From Methanobacteriota archaeon (lineage in GTDB: Archaea > Thermoplasmatota > Poseidoniia > Poseidoniales > Thalassarchaeaceae), in contig PAOZ01000036.1 in assembly GCA_002708695.1 (NCBI GenBank), forward strand, positions 1 through 42,217: a stretch of 42,217 nucleotides of DNA, given 5' to 3'. Positions 25,423 through 34,784 of this stretch are shown here, piece by piece; position 1 is the first letter of the stretch; each line of letters opens with the position of its first letter. Both the position numbers and the translations under genes were made by a program. The notes beneath the pieces are model-generated. The model had not been told where the DNA came from. It saw only the letters and a program-made list of their open reading frames with translations, and did not search any database.

Positions 25423-28400
25423 ATCATGCACAACGACTAGCATTGAATTTGGATTCTCACCTGGTAATAGATGCAGGTGCAGGTACTGGAAAGACCAAGA
25501 CCATAGTTGACAGAGTAATCGAACACTACCTAACACCCATCCAACGCGCATCTGTAGTTTTGCCACGCCCATCCCGTCCAGGACGTCTAGCTGGAGGAAT
25601 GATTGTGGATGGAAATGCAGATCGAGTAGATCTGAATGAATGGAGTGGACTGTTGCCTACCGAGGTAATTGTTTTGACATTTACAAATGCAGCAGCTGAA
25701 GAACTCAAACATCGAATAAGAATCGCCTTAGGAGAATTGAGAGAAGGAACAACTTCTGGAAATGATGACGGTGCGGATTCAAGAATTATTGTTCAAGGAC
25801 TTCCGGATCAATTTAGAATGCTTCTTGAGGATGCCCCAATAGGTACTATTGATTCATTTTTTAGTCGTTTAGTCTCCCCTCATCGTGCTTTATTGGGCCT
25901 TGATTTAACCGACGAACAGGTTTCAGAATCCCAACGAGTTTCGTTAGAAATGTTGGCTGTAAATACTGCTTGGCGCCTTCCTTATGAGAATAGCAGAAAA
26001 GGTGAAGCAGTTGATGCAGGAATTCCAACTGAAATTTTAGATCAATTTTTTGAATCTAGAAAAAGAGTTTCTCAAACAGTTGGGTCTACGTATACCTGTC
26101 GAAAAATTCTGAAGGGAATGTTAAGTCGTTCAGTATTCTTAGATGGAGCAGTAGAACAATTGTTAGATGCATCTATTGGTTCAGTTTCTTCTGATTTAAT
26201 TCGAAGAGAAATCACATCTTGGTTGGATGAGAATCGTATTTTCCAAGTCCTTAACGAATTACAATCACCATTAATTGATTGGTTAGAATTGATAGAAGCA
26301 GAAGGAGCGATAGAAGAAACTGATTCAGGAACGCGATTGGCAGCTTTAGACCACCTTCTTTCATTACCTCCTCCTACAGATTGTTGGGAAGCCTTAGTCA
26401 GAATATTCCATTTATTCAGAATTACATCTTCTCAAACAGGTGCTAGGGTTGATGGAGGTAATGGATTAACAGATTCTCCTTCACTCTTTCCTAGAGGATA
26501 TTTGCCACCCGATACTCCATATTGGGATAGAGGACATTCTGGTTATCCAACAATTAGTGATGTTCTCGAAAAAATTGCAGATAAAGCAAAAAAAGAATGG
26601 TCCAAGCAAGAAAATTTGTTTGAGAGAAAAATGGCATTTATAGTGGGCATGCTTGATGATTCAATACCTACTCATATGCCGTCAAATTATCCCATTCGAC
26701 CAGAAATGATTGAGATTCCTACTTCTTATTCTGGGAGAGAAATTTCTGATGGGCGAAGATTTGATCTTAATCAGGAAGCAACTATGTTGAATGATCTTTG
26801 GATAGTTCATCGTGCAACTGCAGGAATCCTTCGTAAACTTAAATCAACGAGGGGTTTACATGATTTTGAGGATATTTCGGAACTAGCAGGAGATTTACTG
26901 TTATCTCGGTGCCCTCAAATTTGTAACACATTTTATTCAAGTCCAATTATCGATTCCCTCAATCACATCGATATTCAACGTCCATGGTCTGATGACCATC
27001 TAGATAGAACCCTCGAACTTGCTAATGAAGCAGTCAAAGATCCGACTTCATTAGGCTATGCATCTATTTCCGAAGCTGAAAAGGCTCTGGAAGATTTAAT
27101 CGAGCGAGTTAATTTATTGAAACGAATTCGTCGTCGATATTTGGCAATGATTCTTGACGAAGCTCAAGATATCAATCCACGTCAATGGCGTTTACTTTCC
27201 AGATTATGGGGCCCTCGATTAAGAGAAGAAAACGATTTAATTCCAAATCAGAATTTAGAATGGGAACCTACAATCTGTTATGTTGGAGATATCAAGCAGA
27301 GTATTTACTTGTTTAGACAGGCACAAGTTTCAACCTTCCATCGTTTTGCTGAACATCTTCGTCGAATTAACGATCATGAACTTTCTACTCTTGATATTTT
27401 CAAGAAACCAAATCCATTACGAACTTCAGAATGGAGTCGTGATCCTAGAGCATTGCATGATACATTTGTTCGAGGATCGATGTATACTTCTGAAAATAGA
27501 AAATCGTTGGATCCAGAAGTTCGATTTGAATCGACTGATGGTATTCATCCAATTTCTTCTGACGAATTATCTCTTCGTAAATCTGGCCATGTTCGATTGT
27601 CAATCAATTATCGGACCTCAGGAGGTTTACTTCGGGTAATGGATCGTTGGTGGAAAGACGTTTTTCATTCTCGCCATCAAACATTCTCAAATGCTGATTG
27701 GTATGCAGAAGATCAAGAATTAACTCCTTGTGATGAGAAAAATGAAGATTCTGGAATCCTAGAATGGCTTCTGCCGATTGGACCAACGGGAATTAATGAG
27801 GTTCCTACAGATCCAACACAGCCAATAGATCTATTTGAACATGGAAAAGGGCACAAAAAAGAATTGGAATCTTCCTTGATTGTAGAGCGAATAAGAGCAT
27901 TAGTTGACGGTTCAGATTGTAAGATAGAATCAGCATCAGGAGATCATCAACATATTGTCGAAGGCAAGCCTGTTGATCCTAGCGACATAATGGTACTTTT
28001 ACCAAGTCGTAAGCATTACCTTGAATCAATATTAAGTGGGCTAAGTGCATTAGGAATTCCGGTACAGGCAGATAAAGAAGGATCATTATTTTCTCGTCCC
28101 TCTGTCCGTCCTTTGGTTGGACTTGTTCAATTATGTGCTCGCCCCCATCATCGCCATCATGCATCTTGGGTTGCTAGATCTGTATTAGTTGGCTTGAGTG
28201 ATGAAGAATTAGATCGATTCATCCGAGAATCTTCCAAAGGTGAGAATTTAATTGAGAGAATGATTGGTTTTGCTCATACTGCAAATCAATCAGAATTAAT
28301 CCGAGGATGGAATGAAAGAGTAAATTCTGGAAGAATTATTGAGTTATTAGATTGGACAATTGATCATAGCGATTTATTACTTGCTTACCCAATGACATCA

Positions 28401-30263
28401 GATAGGATTGACGCTGAAAATTTTGTTGATTTCATTCGTCAAACATTGCAAGAAAGTGGAGGAGATATTGTATTGTTAGCAGATCGCCTTGCGAGGATTG
28501 AACGAGATGGAGATGGTGCCGTTGCAAAAGATATGCCTCCTTCTGGTGGGGTTCGTATTATGACAATTCACAAATCAAAAGGTTTGCAATCAAAGGTAGT
28601 AATTCTTGCAGGTATATTTGGTCAATCCCAAACTCAATTAATTCATGAAAATCAAGATCGATTAATTGTCACTCCACAAATGTTTGGAGTTCATCCTAAA
28701 CCATGGTTAGATCAGAAAGACCCAATTTCATCCGTATGGAATTATATCAAAATATTACATGAATCACAAGTTCAAGCTGAGGCACGTAGATTGCTATATG
28801 TTGCAGCAACTAGAGCAAAAGAACGATTGATAATTTCCGGCTCTCCTAGTGGAGTAGTTTTTGGAGATTCGGGAATTGAATTAGAAATCAAACATGGGAA
28901 AACACCCTCATTTGGTTCAATGTTGTTGGAATCAATGCGCCAATCTTCTGCTACCAAAAGCATCAATTCTCCTTGGCTTATTGGTGATGAAGTATTGGGT
29001 GTTGAATTAACTACGACTCCGAAAAAGTATCAACTCTGTATCGATCCCGTTTCAGTCTCAATGAAGAGTTCAATTGGAGTTGATAACGGAATAGGAATTC
29101 GTATCTATCATTCTCCTGAATGCTTCGAAGATAGGACGATTCCAAAGACGGTATTTCGTTCAATGTTTGATCTTAGTGAAACATTGAACTATATCAAGGA
29201 AAATGGCCCTTCCAATATTGCTGAGACACCTAGAGAAATTGTGTTAAGATCTAATATCTCTCCTAGTAGTCTTGATGTTGCTCAAACATGTATGCGAAAA
29301 TATTGGTTGGAAAAGCGTATTGGCTTGAAAGAAGGAATAGAAAAATTAGGTAATGAAACAGGAAGCAGTGAAAATTTCTTACCACCTGCAAATGTGCTTG
29401 GAACAATTATTCACCGATTAGTAGAAATTGGTGTTCCTAGTCCCAAGAGATCACCCGAATCATATCCTTTACCTATAGAATGGACAAATGATTTGAAGTC
29501 AAGATGGCAAGGAAAATCGTTAGAAAAAGCAATGGATGAGGTTTTCAAAGAATATCTTACATCTAAGGTAAATATGGATAATACAAGGAAATTAGTAACT
29601 ACCATGATTTCAAATCTCGATAATTCGGAATTGGGTCAATTTTTGAATCAAGGCGAGGGTAAAATGGGTATATTTGAAGGTGTTAGAACTGAATTGCCAT
29701 TTGGAATGGAATTTGAAGTCCAGAGCCCCTCTCTTCAGATTTCTGTTGATACTCCACGGGGACCTCATATTCATGCAAATGCCGAGAAGAAATTTGCACG
29801 ATTCAGTGGTCTCATTGATTTAGTAATTGCATTCAAAGACCCCGAAAACGAGTCGAAAATTATGGCTATCGATCTCAAGACAGAAGATGCAAAAATACTT
29901 CTTGAATCAAAAGAAGAGATACAAGGAACATTGTTGGAACCGGTTTCTGGAGACGATATTTCAGATGCTGAAAAATCAATTCTAATGAAACACCGTCTAC
30001 AACTCTTTGTCTATCATTATGCATTAGAACTTCAGGAATCTCTTCGTGCTAGTCATGGATTGAAAAGAAGAGTTGTTGAGAACCCTGCCATTTGGGTTGG
30101 TGTTTCTGGCAGGTTGGTCCAAATGACTGATTCGCTAATGTCTCTAGCAGAATCAGAATTACATCCACTTTTGAATGAAATGATTGCTGTTGATTATGGA
30201 ATTAAAAAAGAATCTTCATCGTTTATATGTTCTGAAAATGGAAATCATTGTTGCCCCTTCTGA
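25413..30263 (+). CDS. addA: AddA-like UvrD/RecB-family helicase-nuclease
   Basis: This 1616-residue superfamily 1A helicase has a C-terminal nuclease. Helicase motifs in order are Q/I 'LNHAQRLALN' and Walker A 'DAGAGTGKTKTI' (about 20-31), Ia 'VIVLTFTNAAAEELKHRI', 'GTIDSFFSRL', Walker B 'MILDEAQDINPRQW' (about 579), III 'ICYVGDIKQSIYLFRQA', IV 'VRLSINYRTSGG', V 'VRIMTIHKSKGLQSKVVI' (about 1047) and VI 'RLLYVAATRAKERLI'. The nuclease follows: 'CMRKYWLEKRIG', His in 'LGTIIHRLVEIG', Asp in 'FSGLIDLVI', D-x-K in 'IMAIDLKTED', and Q/Y in 'HRLQLFVYHYALEL'. It is longer than typical AddA (about 1200 residues). Unusually, it ends with cysteines in 'FICSENGNHCCPF', which may hold a cluster with Cys1294. 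It overlaps the AddB-like gene. Confidence 0.88.
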   Translation: MGLNHAQRLALNLDSHLVIDAGAGTGKTKTIVDRVIEHYLTPIQRASVVLPRPSRPGRLAGGMIVDGNADRVDLNEWSGLLPTEVIVLTFTNAAAEELKHRIRIALGELREGTTSGNDDGADSRIIVQGLPDQFRMLLEDAPIGTIDSFFSRLVSPHRALLGLDLTDEQVSESQRVSLEMLAVNTAWRLPYENSRKGEAVDAGIPTEILDQFFESRKRVSQTVGSTYTCRKILKGMLSRSVFLDGAVEQLLDASIGSVSSDLIRREITSWLDENRIFQVLNELQSPLIDWLELIEAEGAIEETDSGTRLAALDHLLSLPPPTDCWEALVRIFHLFRITSSQTGARVDGGNGLTDSPSLFPRGYLPPDTPYWDRGHSGYPTISDVLEKIADKAKKEWSKQENLFERKMAFIVGMLDDSIPTHMPSNYPIRPEMIEIPTSYSGREISDGRRFDLNQEATMLNDLWIVHRATAGILRKLKSTRGLHDFEDISELAGDLLLSRCPQICNTFYSSPIIDSLNHIDIQRPWSDDHLDRTLELANEAVKDPTSLGYASISEAEKALEDLIERVNLLKRIRRRYLAMILDEAQDINPRQWRLLSRLWGPRLREENDLIPNQNLEWEPTICYVGDIKQSIYLFRQAQVSTFHRFAEHLRRINDHELSTLDIFKKPNPLRTSEWSRDPRALHDTFVRGSMYTSENRKSLDPEVRFESTDGIHPISSDELSLRKSGHVRLSINYRTSGGLLRVMDRWWKDVFHSRHQTFSNADWYAEDQELTPCDEKNEDSGILEWLLPIGPTGINEVPTDPTQPIDLFEHGKGHKKELESSLIVERIRALVDGSDCKIESASGDHQHIVEGKPVDPSDIMVLLPSRKHYLESILSGLSALGIPVQADKEGSLFSRPSVRPLVGLVQLCARPHHRHHASWVARSVLVGLSDEELDRFIRESSKGENLIERMIGFAHTANQSELIRGWNERVNSGRIIELLDWTIDHSDLLLAYPMTSDRIDAENFVDFIRQTLQESGGDIVLLADRLARIERDGDGAVAKDMPPSGGVRIMTIHKSKGLQSKVVILAGIFGQSQTQLIHENQDRLIVTPQMFGVHPKPWLDQKDPISSVWNYIKILHESQVQAEARRLLYVAATRAKERLIISGSPSGVVFGDSGIELEIKHGKTPSFGSMLLESMRQSSATKSINSPWLIGDEVLGVELTTTPKKYQLCIDPVSVSMKSSIGVDNGIGIRIYHSPECFEDRTIPKTVFRSMFDLSETLNYIKENGPSNIAETPREIVLRSNISPSSLDVAQTCMRKYWLEKRIGLKEGIEKLGNETGSSENFLPPANVLGTIIHRLVEIGVPSPKRSPESYPLPIEWTNDLKSRWQGKSLEKAMDEVFKEYLTSKVNMDNTRKLVTTMISNLDNSELGQFLNQGEGKMGIFEGVRTELPFGMEFEVQSPSLQISVDTPRGPHIHANAEKKFARFSGLIDLVIAFKDPENESKIMAIDLKTEDAKILLESKEEIQGTLLEPVSGDDISDAEKSILMKHRLQLFVYHYALELQESLRASHGLKRRVVENPAIWVGVSGRLVQMTDSLMSLAESELHPLLNEMIAVDYGIKKESSSFICSENGNHCCPF

Positions 30264-30303
30264 TATAGATATGAAGAATTACTTCTATGCCTTGCGATGA
30301 ACT

Positions 30304-30534
30304 ATGTCACAATTGGAGACTTCACTAAACTATCGACTTTTTTCTTCAATCATTATTGGAATTTCTTTACTAATTTATGCCGTTTATTGTATGTTAAAGG
30401 GAGGCACTCATGTACGTGGAAAAGGATGGGTTTCAAAGTACTCACATCCTATTTCTTATCGAATAAATCAGGTACTTTGGTTCTTTCTTGGTCTTTCTAT
30501 GATCTTTTCAAATTTCATATTTGCTCTAAAGTGA
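30304..30534 (+). CDS. Small two-helix membrane protein
   Basis: Two overlapping reading frames compete here. The 76-residue frame starting at the ATG 30304 makes better sense. It has two clear hydrophobic helices ('LFSSIIIGISLLIYAVYCML' and 'VLWFFLGLSMIFSNFIFAL') joined by a short basic loop ('KGGTHVRGKGWVSKY'). The 86-residue frame at 30297 is Cys/Phe-rich and unlike a protein. No family is recognised. It fits in the 310-bp gap between the AddA-like gene and the M20 peptidase, all on the same strand. Function unknown. Confidence 0.6.
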   Translation: MSQLETSLNYRLFSSIIIGISLLIYAVYCMLKGGTHVRGKGWVSKYSHPISYRINQVLWFFLGLSMIFSNFIFALK

Positions 30535-30575
30535 CATCGGAATACTCAATGTGCTAATTTGTATGAGGACACATC

Positions 30576-31994
30576 ATGGATGAATCTCAAGTAGGCCAAA
30601 TGCTCAATTATATTCGGAAAAACTGGAAAGACTCAGTACTTCCTTCACTATGTGATTTTATTCGAATTCCAGCTCAATCCCCTAGTTTTGATCCTGATTG
30701 GGAATCAAGAGGGGAACTTGATCAAGCCATAGAATTGTTTTGTTCTTGGCTCGATAGTCTTGACATTCACGACCTGACATACGCTGTCCATCGACTACCT
30801 GGCAGAACTCCGATTTTACTTGTTGACGTTCCAGGAACCGGTTCTGGAGATGTTTTATTTTACAGCCATTTAGACAAACAACCTCCAGTAACTGAGTTAT
30901 GGTCTGAAGGAAAACATCCGTTTGAACCAGTTATTGAAGAACCATATCTGTTTGGAAGAGGAAGTGTTGACGATGGGTATGGGGGCTATCTTTGTGCTTT
31001 AGCAGTTCAAACGTTACGTGTTCATGGAGTTCCACATCCCCGTTGTCGTTTTTTGATTGAAACTTGTGAAGAATCCGGCTCTTTCGACTTACCGCCTTAT
31101 TTGGATGCCTTTTCAGAAGAAATTGGCACTCCTGATCTTGTCGTAGTTCTTGATTCAGGAGCCGGAGATTACGAAAACATCTGGATTACAGAATCATTGA
31201 GAGGTTTAGTTGCTGGAACACTAAAAGTTGAGGTAAGTAGTGAAGGGGTACATTCTGGCTTTGCTGGGGGAATAATTCCTGAAACATTTCGGATAGCTAG
31301 AAATTTAATTTCAAGAGTAGAAGACTCATCAACTGGAGAGATACTTGTACCTGAACTCCACATAGAAATTGACGAATCATTACGCGGACGTGCAGAGAGA
31401 ATTGTACAAGTTTTAGGCGACTCTGTTTGGAGTGCTTTTCCGATGTTAGATGGAGTCGAACCTCAAGTTACGGATCCTGTTGAAGTTGTGTTAAATGGAA
31501 ATTGGAGACCTGCATTGGCAGTAATTGGTGCTAATGGAATACCCTCTACTGCTGATGCAGGTAACGTTTTGAGACCATTTACAGAATTGTTACTTTCATT
31601 CCGCATACCACCTGGAGTAGATTCAGAAATTGCATCTGAAGCAATAAAAAATGTGCTTGAAGGAAATCCTCCTCATGGGTCAAAGGTAACTTACTCTCCA
31701 GTTGTTGGCGCAGATGGTTTTCGAGCACCTCCAATGCACCCTTCAATTGATTTGGCATTAAATCGGGCTGCTCAACACCTGTATGGTGAAAATTGGATGC
31801 CTTTGTTCGAAGGTGGAACAATTCCTTTCCTTTCTATGATGCAAAATCGGTTTCCTAATTCCTCATTTTTGGTTACAGGATCAATGGGCCCAGATGGGAA
31901 TGCACATGGTCCAGATGAGAAATTACATCTACCGGCATCGGAGAATTTGACATTGGCAATTTCTCTTGCATTGAATGCCCTTACTGAGGGGTGA
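30576..31994 (+). CDS. M20-family metallopeptidase (dipeptidase/carboxypeptidase-like)
   Basis: This 472-residue di-zinc hydrolase of peptidase family M20 shows the metal and catalytic residues. These are His in 'VLFYSHLDKQPP' (about 99), Asp in 'GRGSVDDGYGGYLCAL' (about 132), the Glu-Glu pair in 'ETCEESGSFDLPPYL' (about 166), Asp in 'VVVLDSGAGDY', and His in 'GPDGNAHGPDEKLHL' (about 443). The insert 'VSSEGVHSGFAGG' belongs to the dimerisation (lid) domain. Layout and length resemble the CNDP/carnosinase-like group, so the substrate is likely a dipeptide or N-terminally modified peptide. No signal peptide, so cytoplasmic. GAGGACACATC upstream of the ATG provides a Shine-Dalgarno sequence. Confidence 0.93.
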   Translation: MDESQVGQMLNYIRKNWKDSVLPSLCDFIRIPAQSPSFDPDWESRGELDQAIELFCSWLDSLDIHDLTYAVHRLPGRTPILLVDVPGTGSGDVLFYSHLDKQPPVTELWSEGKHPFEPVIEEPYLFGRGSVDDGYGGYLCALAVQTLRVHGVPHPRCRFLIETCEESGSFDLPPYLDAFSEEIGTPDLVVVLDSGAGDYENIWITESLRGLVAGTLKVEVSSEGVHSGFAGGIIPETFRIARNLISRVEDSSTGEILVPELHIEIDESLRGRAERIVQVLGDSVWSAFPMLDGVEPQVTDPVEVVLNGNWRPALAVIGANGIPSTADAGNVLRPFTELLLSFRIPPGVDSEIASEAIKNVLEGNPPHGSKVTYSPVVGADGFRAPPMHPSIDLALNRAAQHLYGENWMPLFEGGTIPFLSMMQNRFPNSSFLVTGSMGPDGNAHGPDEKLHLPASENLTLAISLALNALTEG

Positions 31995-32056
31995 TTGTAT
32001 GAACAAAGCCCAATAGAGCCGCCGGGGTTATATCGGAAGGTCTTTTGCAACGAACG

Positions 32057-32773
32057 ATGGACCCCCTTAGTGATGATGAAGTTGAGGAGCAGGATAGCCC
32101 AGAACAGCGTGTCCGCCGACTAGAAACTCGGCTAGCTGAAGAGACACAAAGATTGGAACGATTGTATGAGGCATATCGTAAGGCTGAAGGCGAGATTGCA
32201 GATAAACAAGCCCTAATTGATGTCTTAGAAAAAGAGGCATTAGATCGTGAGATTGAACGCGAAGGACTTGAACATCTCCTGTCAGAAAAAGATAACAAGA
32301 TTCGTGAACTTGAGTTAGACGGAGCAAAATCCTCTAAGAGAGTGGAACATTTAGAACCAGAATTAGAGAAAATGGAAGAAAAATATTCCAAAGAACGTGC
32401 AATGCTTGGTCGTGTTTACGAAATTACAGAGGAATTAGATGAGCAATTACAAACAGCTCAATCTGAATTGGAAGCTCGAGATGATTGGTATGTTCAACAT
32501 ATGAAAGTCTTCGAGGATCTAAATCAGGCGATAAAAGATCGTTATGAGATGATTGAATCTGCTGTCCAGAAAGCGGCAGAATTCCAGAAAGCTCAAGAGA
32601 GTTTCAAGCAACGAATGGAAGAGGCGATATCTACTGCGCAGAAAACAGGTTCTACAGTTCCAGTTGGTCCTGTTGAAGTTTCAGTTGATGCCGGTCCAGA
32701 TGGAGTATTAGGTACTGACGATGACGAAATTCACGTGAATCCTGCAGGTACTGCAGAAAAGGAAGAAGAGTGA
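32057..32773 (+). CDS. Coiled-coil protein with acidic Asp-rich tail
   Basis: The track starts at a TTG (32045); I use the ATG at 32057, giving 238 residues. Residues from about 12 to 190 are a nearly uninterrupted coiled coil of charged heptads ('VRRLETRLAEETQRLERLYE', 'LEPELEKMEEKYSKERAM'). The tail contains 'GPDGVLGTDDDEIHVNP', an Asp-rich loop that resembles Ca2+-binding repeats usually found in secreted proteins, yet there is no signal peptide or membrane segment. No family recognised; a structural or scaffold role is possible. It is packed 7 bp from the phosphatidylserine decarboxylase gene, suggesting co-expression. Confidence 0.75.
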   Translation: MDPLSDDEVEEQDSPEQRVRRLETRLAEETQRLERLYEAYRKAEGEIADKQALIDVLEKEALDREIEREGLEHLLSEKDNKIRELELDGAKSSKRVEHLEPELEKMEEKYSKERAMLGRVYEITEELDEQLQTAQSELEARDDWYVQHMKVFEDLNQAIKDRYEMIESAVQKAAEFQKAQESFKQRMEEAISTAQKTGSTVPVGPVEVSVDAGPDGVLGTDDDEIHVNPAGTAEKEEE

Positions 32774-32780
32774 GTTTTTG

Positions 32781-33590
32781 ATGGGCATCGCCCAACCAGG
32801 ACAAGGACCTTCAATTCTTGTTTCTGCAATGTCAATAGGAATGTTTAGTATTTCATTCATGGTTTCAGATCCAGGTGGATTTGTCACTCTTGCTGGTGTA
32901 ATCTTAGCATGTCTAGCATCGTTCATTATTTTCTTTCATCGAGATCCTGAAAGAAAAATTCCATCAGATGAGAGAATAATTGTCTCTCCAGCAGATGGAA
33001 AGGTAATGTTTGTTGTTAGAGAACGTTCTACGGGAAGACGTCCAACAAAAGAACAGCGAGAATCCGAAAATGTAGAAACAGATCCATTAATGGGCGATTG
33101 GTTCCCCGAACCGCTTGAAAATCCATTGAGTTTTCAAACAGAACAACGTTGGGTAAAAGGAACAGATTCAGAACTTTCTATAGATGTTTTTCGTATTGCA
33201 ATTTACATGTCTCCTCTTGATGTTCATGTGCAACGTAGTCCAATTCGTTCACAAGTTATAGCTATGGAACACCGTACTGGTAAAGGAAAATCTAGAGGGC
33301 CATTCCGAAAAGCATCAAAGAAAGAAAGTGAAGGAAATGAACGAGTGAGAACGGTTTTTCAGGCAGAAGATGGTATTATGATTGAAGTAACTCAAATTTC
33401 TGGAGCACTTGCTCGAACAATCATCCCTTTTTGTTTTCTTTCTGATTATCTAGAAAAGGGTCAACGGTATGGAATGATTCGTTTGGGAAGCAGAGTAGAT
33501 ATTCGAGTGCCAGCAAATCGATTTACACCATTGGTTGAATCAAATGAAATGGTACTTGCGGGGACCACTCCTTTGTTCCAAATAGAGTAA
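32781..33590 (+). CDS. psd: Phosphatidylserine/archaetidylserine decarboxylase proenzyme
   Basis: The short (about 269-residue) PSD form makes phosphatidyl- or, in archaea, archaetidylethanolamine by decarboxylating the serine head group. Two membrane helices lie at the N-terminus ('ILVSAMSIGMFSISFMV', 'TLAGVILACLASFIIFF'). They are followed by 'RDPERKIP', 'IIVSPADGKVMFVV', 'AIYMSPLDVHVQRSPI', 'ISGALARTIIPF' and the self-cleavage site 'MIRLGSRVDIRVP' (Gly-Ser), where the serine becomes the pyruvoyl group. The ATG at 32781 immediately follows the track's TTG. The stop codon abuts the stop of the convergent antiporter gene. A CDP-alcohol phosphatidyltransferase lies 1.8 kb away, so lipid head-group genes cluster loosely here. 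Confidence 0.93.
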   Translation: MGIAQPGQGPSILVSAMSIGMFSISFMVSDPGGFVTLAGVILACLASFIIFFHRDPERKIPSDERIIVSPADGKVMFVVRERSTGRRPTKEQRESENVETDPLMGDWFPEPLENPLSFQTEQRWVKGTDSELSIDVFRIAIYMSPLDVHVQRSPIRSQVIAMEHRTGKGKSRGPFRKASKKESEGNERVRTVFQAEDGIMIEVTQISGALARTIIPFCFLSDYLEKGQRYGMIRLGSRVDIRVPANRFTPLVESNEMVLAGTTPLFQIE

Positions 33591-34784
33591 TTATGGATAG
33601 AAGAGGAAAGATAGTCCAATGATAATATAGGTTGCTAGTAGCATCGCACCTTCCATCCAATTAGATTGACCATCTCTAGAGATACTGTTTGCAATCAAAA
33701 CGGCCAACATACAAGCTGCAGTTTCTAAGAGTCCGAATTCAAAACTCAACTCAACTCCGACTATCCATGATACTAGAATAACTAGTGGAGCAACAAATGC
33801 TGCAATTTGTACAGATGAACCAACTGCAATTCCAATAGAGAGGTCCATTCGATTTTTACCAGCAACAACAACAGCCGTGAAATGTTCTGCAGCATTTCCA
33901 AATAAAGGTAGAAGAATTACACCGATGAATACTGCAGATAGTCCAATTGCTTCTCCAGCAGCCTCTACTGAATGAACCATTATTTCAGCCATCAAAGAAA
34001 CAAAAACAGTTGCTAAAAGAAGCAAAATCCCAGCATCTCGAAGTTCCATTGTTGGTTCTTCGTGTCCATGTGAACTTCCAGACATCATATCGGAATGAGT
34101 CTTCAACTGGAAAAACAATAGGAGTGCATAGGATGCCATTAGAACAATTGCAGTTAATCTAGAAACCATTAACACCCCACTAATTATTTCGTTTTCCTCT
34201 AGTCCACTAAGTGAAAGAGCAATGTGGAATACAGTAGGTAGAATCAAACAAATTGTAGAAAGGAGAAGAAGAGTAGTGTTTATGCTCACTGCTTGAGGAT
34301 TGAAAGTTTGTTCTTTATGGCGTAAACCTCCCCAAAGAAATGACAGCCCCATAACTAAGAGTAGATTGCCTAGAATACTTCCAATTAAACTGGTTTTTAC
34401 TAGTGTAACCATAGCGTTACCTAATTCAGTATTAGAACTTGAAAATGCCTCTGCAGCAGCAAAAACAGCGACTAATGCGATGATAATTTCTGCAGCATTT
34501 CCAAATGTTGCATTTAGTAATCCACCAATAGATTCCGATGTTCTTGTTGCAATTTCTGCAAGTGCTTTTCCCATAACCAATGCTAATGGCATAATTCCAA
34601 TCAGAGATGAAATAAATTGTATTGATTCATCAAGATGTGCTATTTTCGCATAAAATGCAATTGGAACTGCAATTAGAAGCCAATTTAGAATAGCATTCCT
34701 AGGATCGCATGCTGCAACAATCGAAGAAATACCATTGAGTGTGCTTTTTTCCATTCCATTTTCACCTTCTTGGACTTCAGACAT
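33591..34784 (-). CDS. Ca2+/H+ antiporter (CaCA superfamily, CAX type)
   Basis: This 397-residue integral membrane protein has about eleven helices and two inverted repeats. The CAX signature alpha-repeats are 'IGGLLNATFGNAAEIIIALV' in the first half and 'LPLFGNAAEHFTAVVVAGKN' with 'SIGIAVGSSVQIAAFVAPL' in the second. The Asn-Ala-Ala-Glu motifs supply the ion-binding glutamates. A short acidic/His-containing loop ('MSGSSHGHEEP') separates the halves. It exchanges cytoplasmic Ca2+ (or another divalent cation) for protons. Translation starts at the ATG at 34784. It is convergent with psd (adjacent stop codons) and divergent from the AK6-like kinase. Confidence 0.93.
   Translation of the reverse strand: MSEVQEGENGMEKSTLNGISSIVAACDPRNAILNWLLIAVPIAFYAKIAHLDESIQFISSLIGIMPLALVMGKALAEIATRTSESIGGLLNATFGNAAEIIIALVAVFAAAEAFSSSNTELGNAMVTLVKTSLIGSILGNLLLVMGLSFLWGGLRHKEQTFNPQAVSINTTLLLLSTICLILPTVFHIALSLSGLEENEIISGVLMVSRLTAIVLMASYALLLFFQLKTHSDMMSGSSHGHEEPTMELRDAGILLLLATVFVSLMAEIMVHSVEAAGEAIGLSAVFIGVILLPLFGNAAEHFTAVVVAGKNRMDLSIGIAVGSSVQIAAFVAPLVILVSWIVGVELSFEFGLLETAACMLAVLIANSISRDGQSNWMEGAMLLATYIIIGLSFLFYP

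Noticed and set aside
25413-30263. Reading the helicase as a plain UvrD/PcrA repair helicase
   Set aside because: Its size, the C-terminal PD-(D/E)XK nuclease and the coupled AddB-like partner fit AddA much better than UvrD/PcrA, which have no nuclease domain.
30297-30557. 86-residue ORF overlapping the small membrane protein
   Set aside because: The other frame (30304-30534) gives two well-formed membrane helices and a basic loop; this one has scattered Cys/Phe/Trp and reads like an out-of-frame shadow.
31981-32391. 136-residue minus-strand ORF
   Set aside because: Antisense to the coiled-coil gene; its Ser/Arg-rich composition results from reading Glu/Leu-rich codons backwards.
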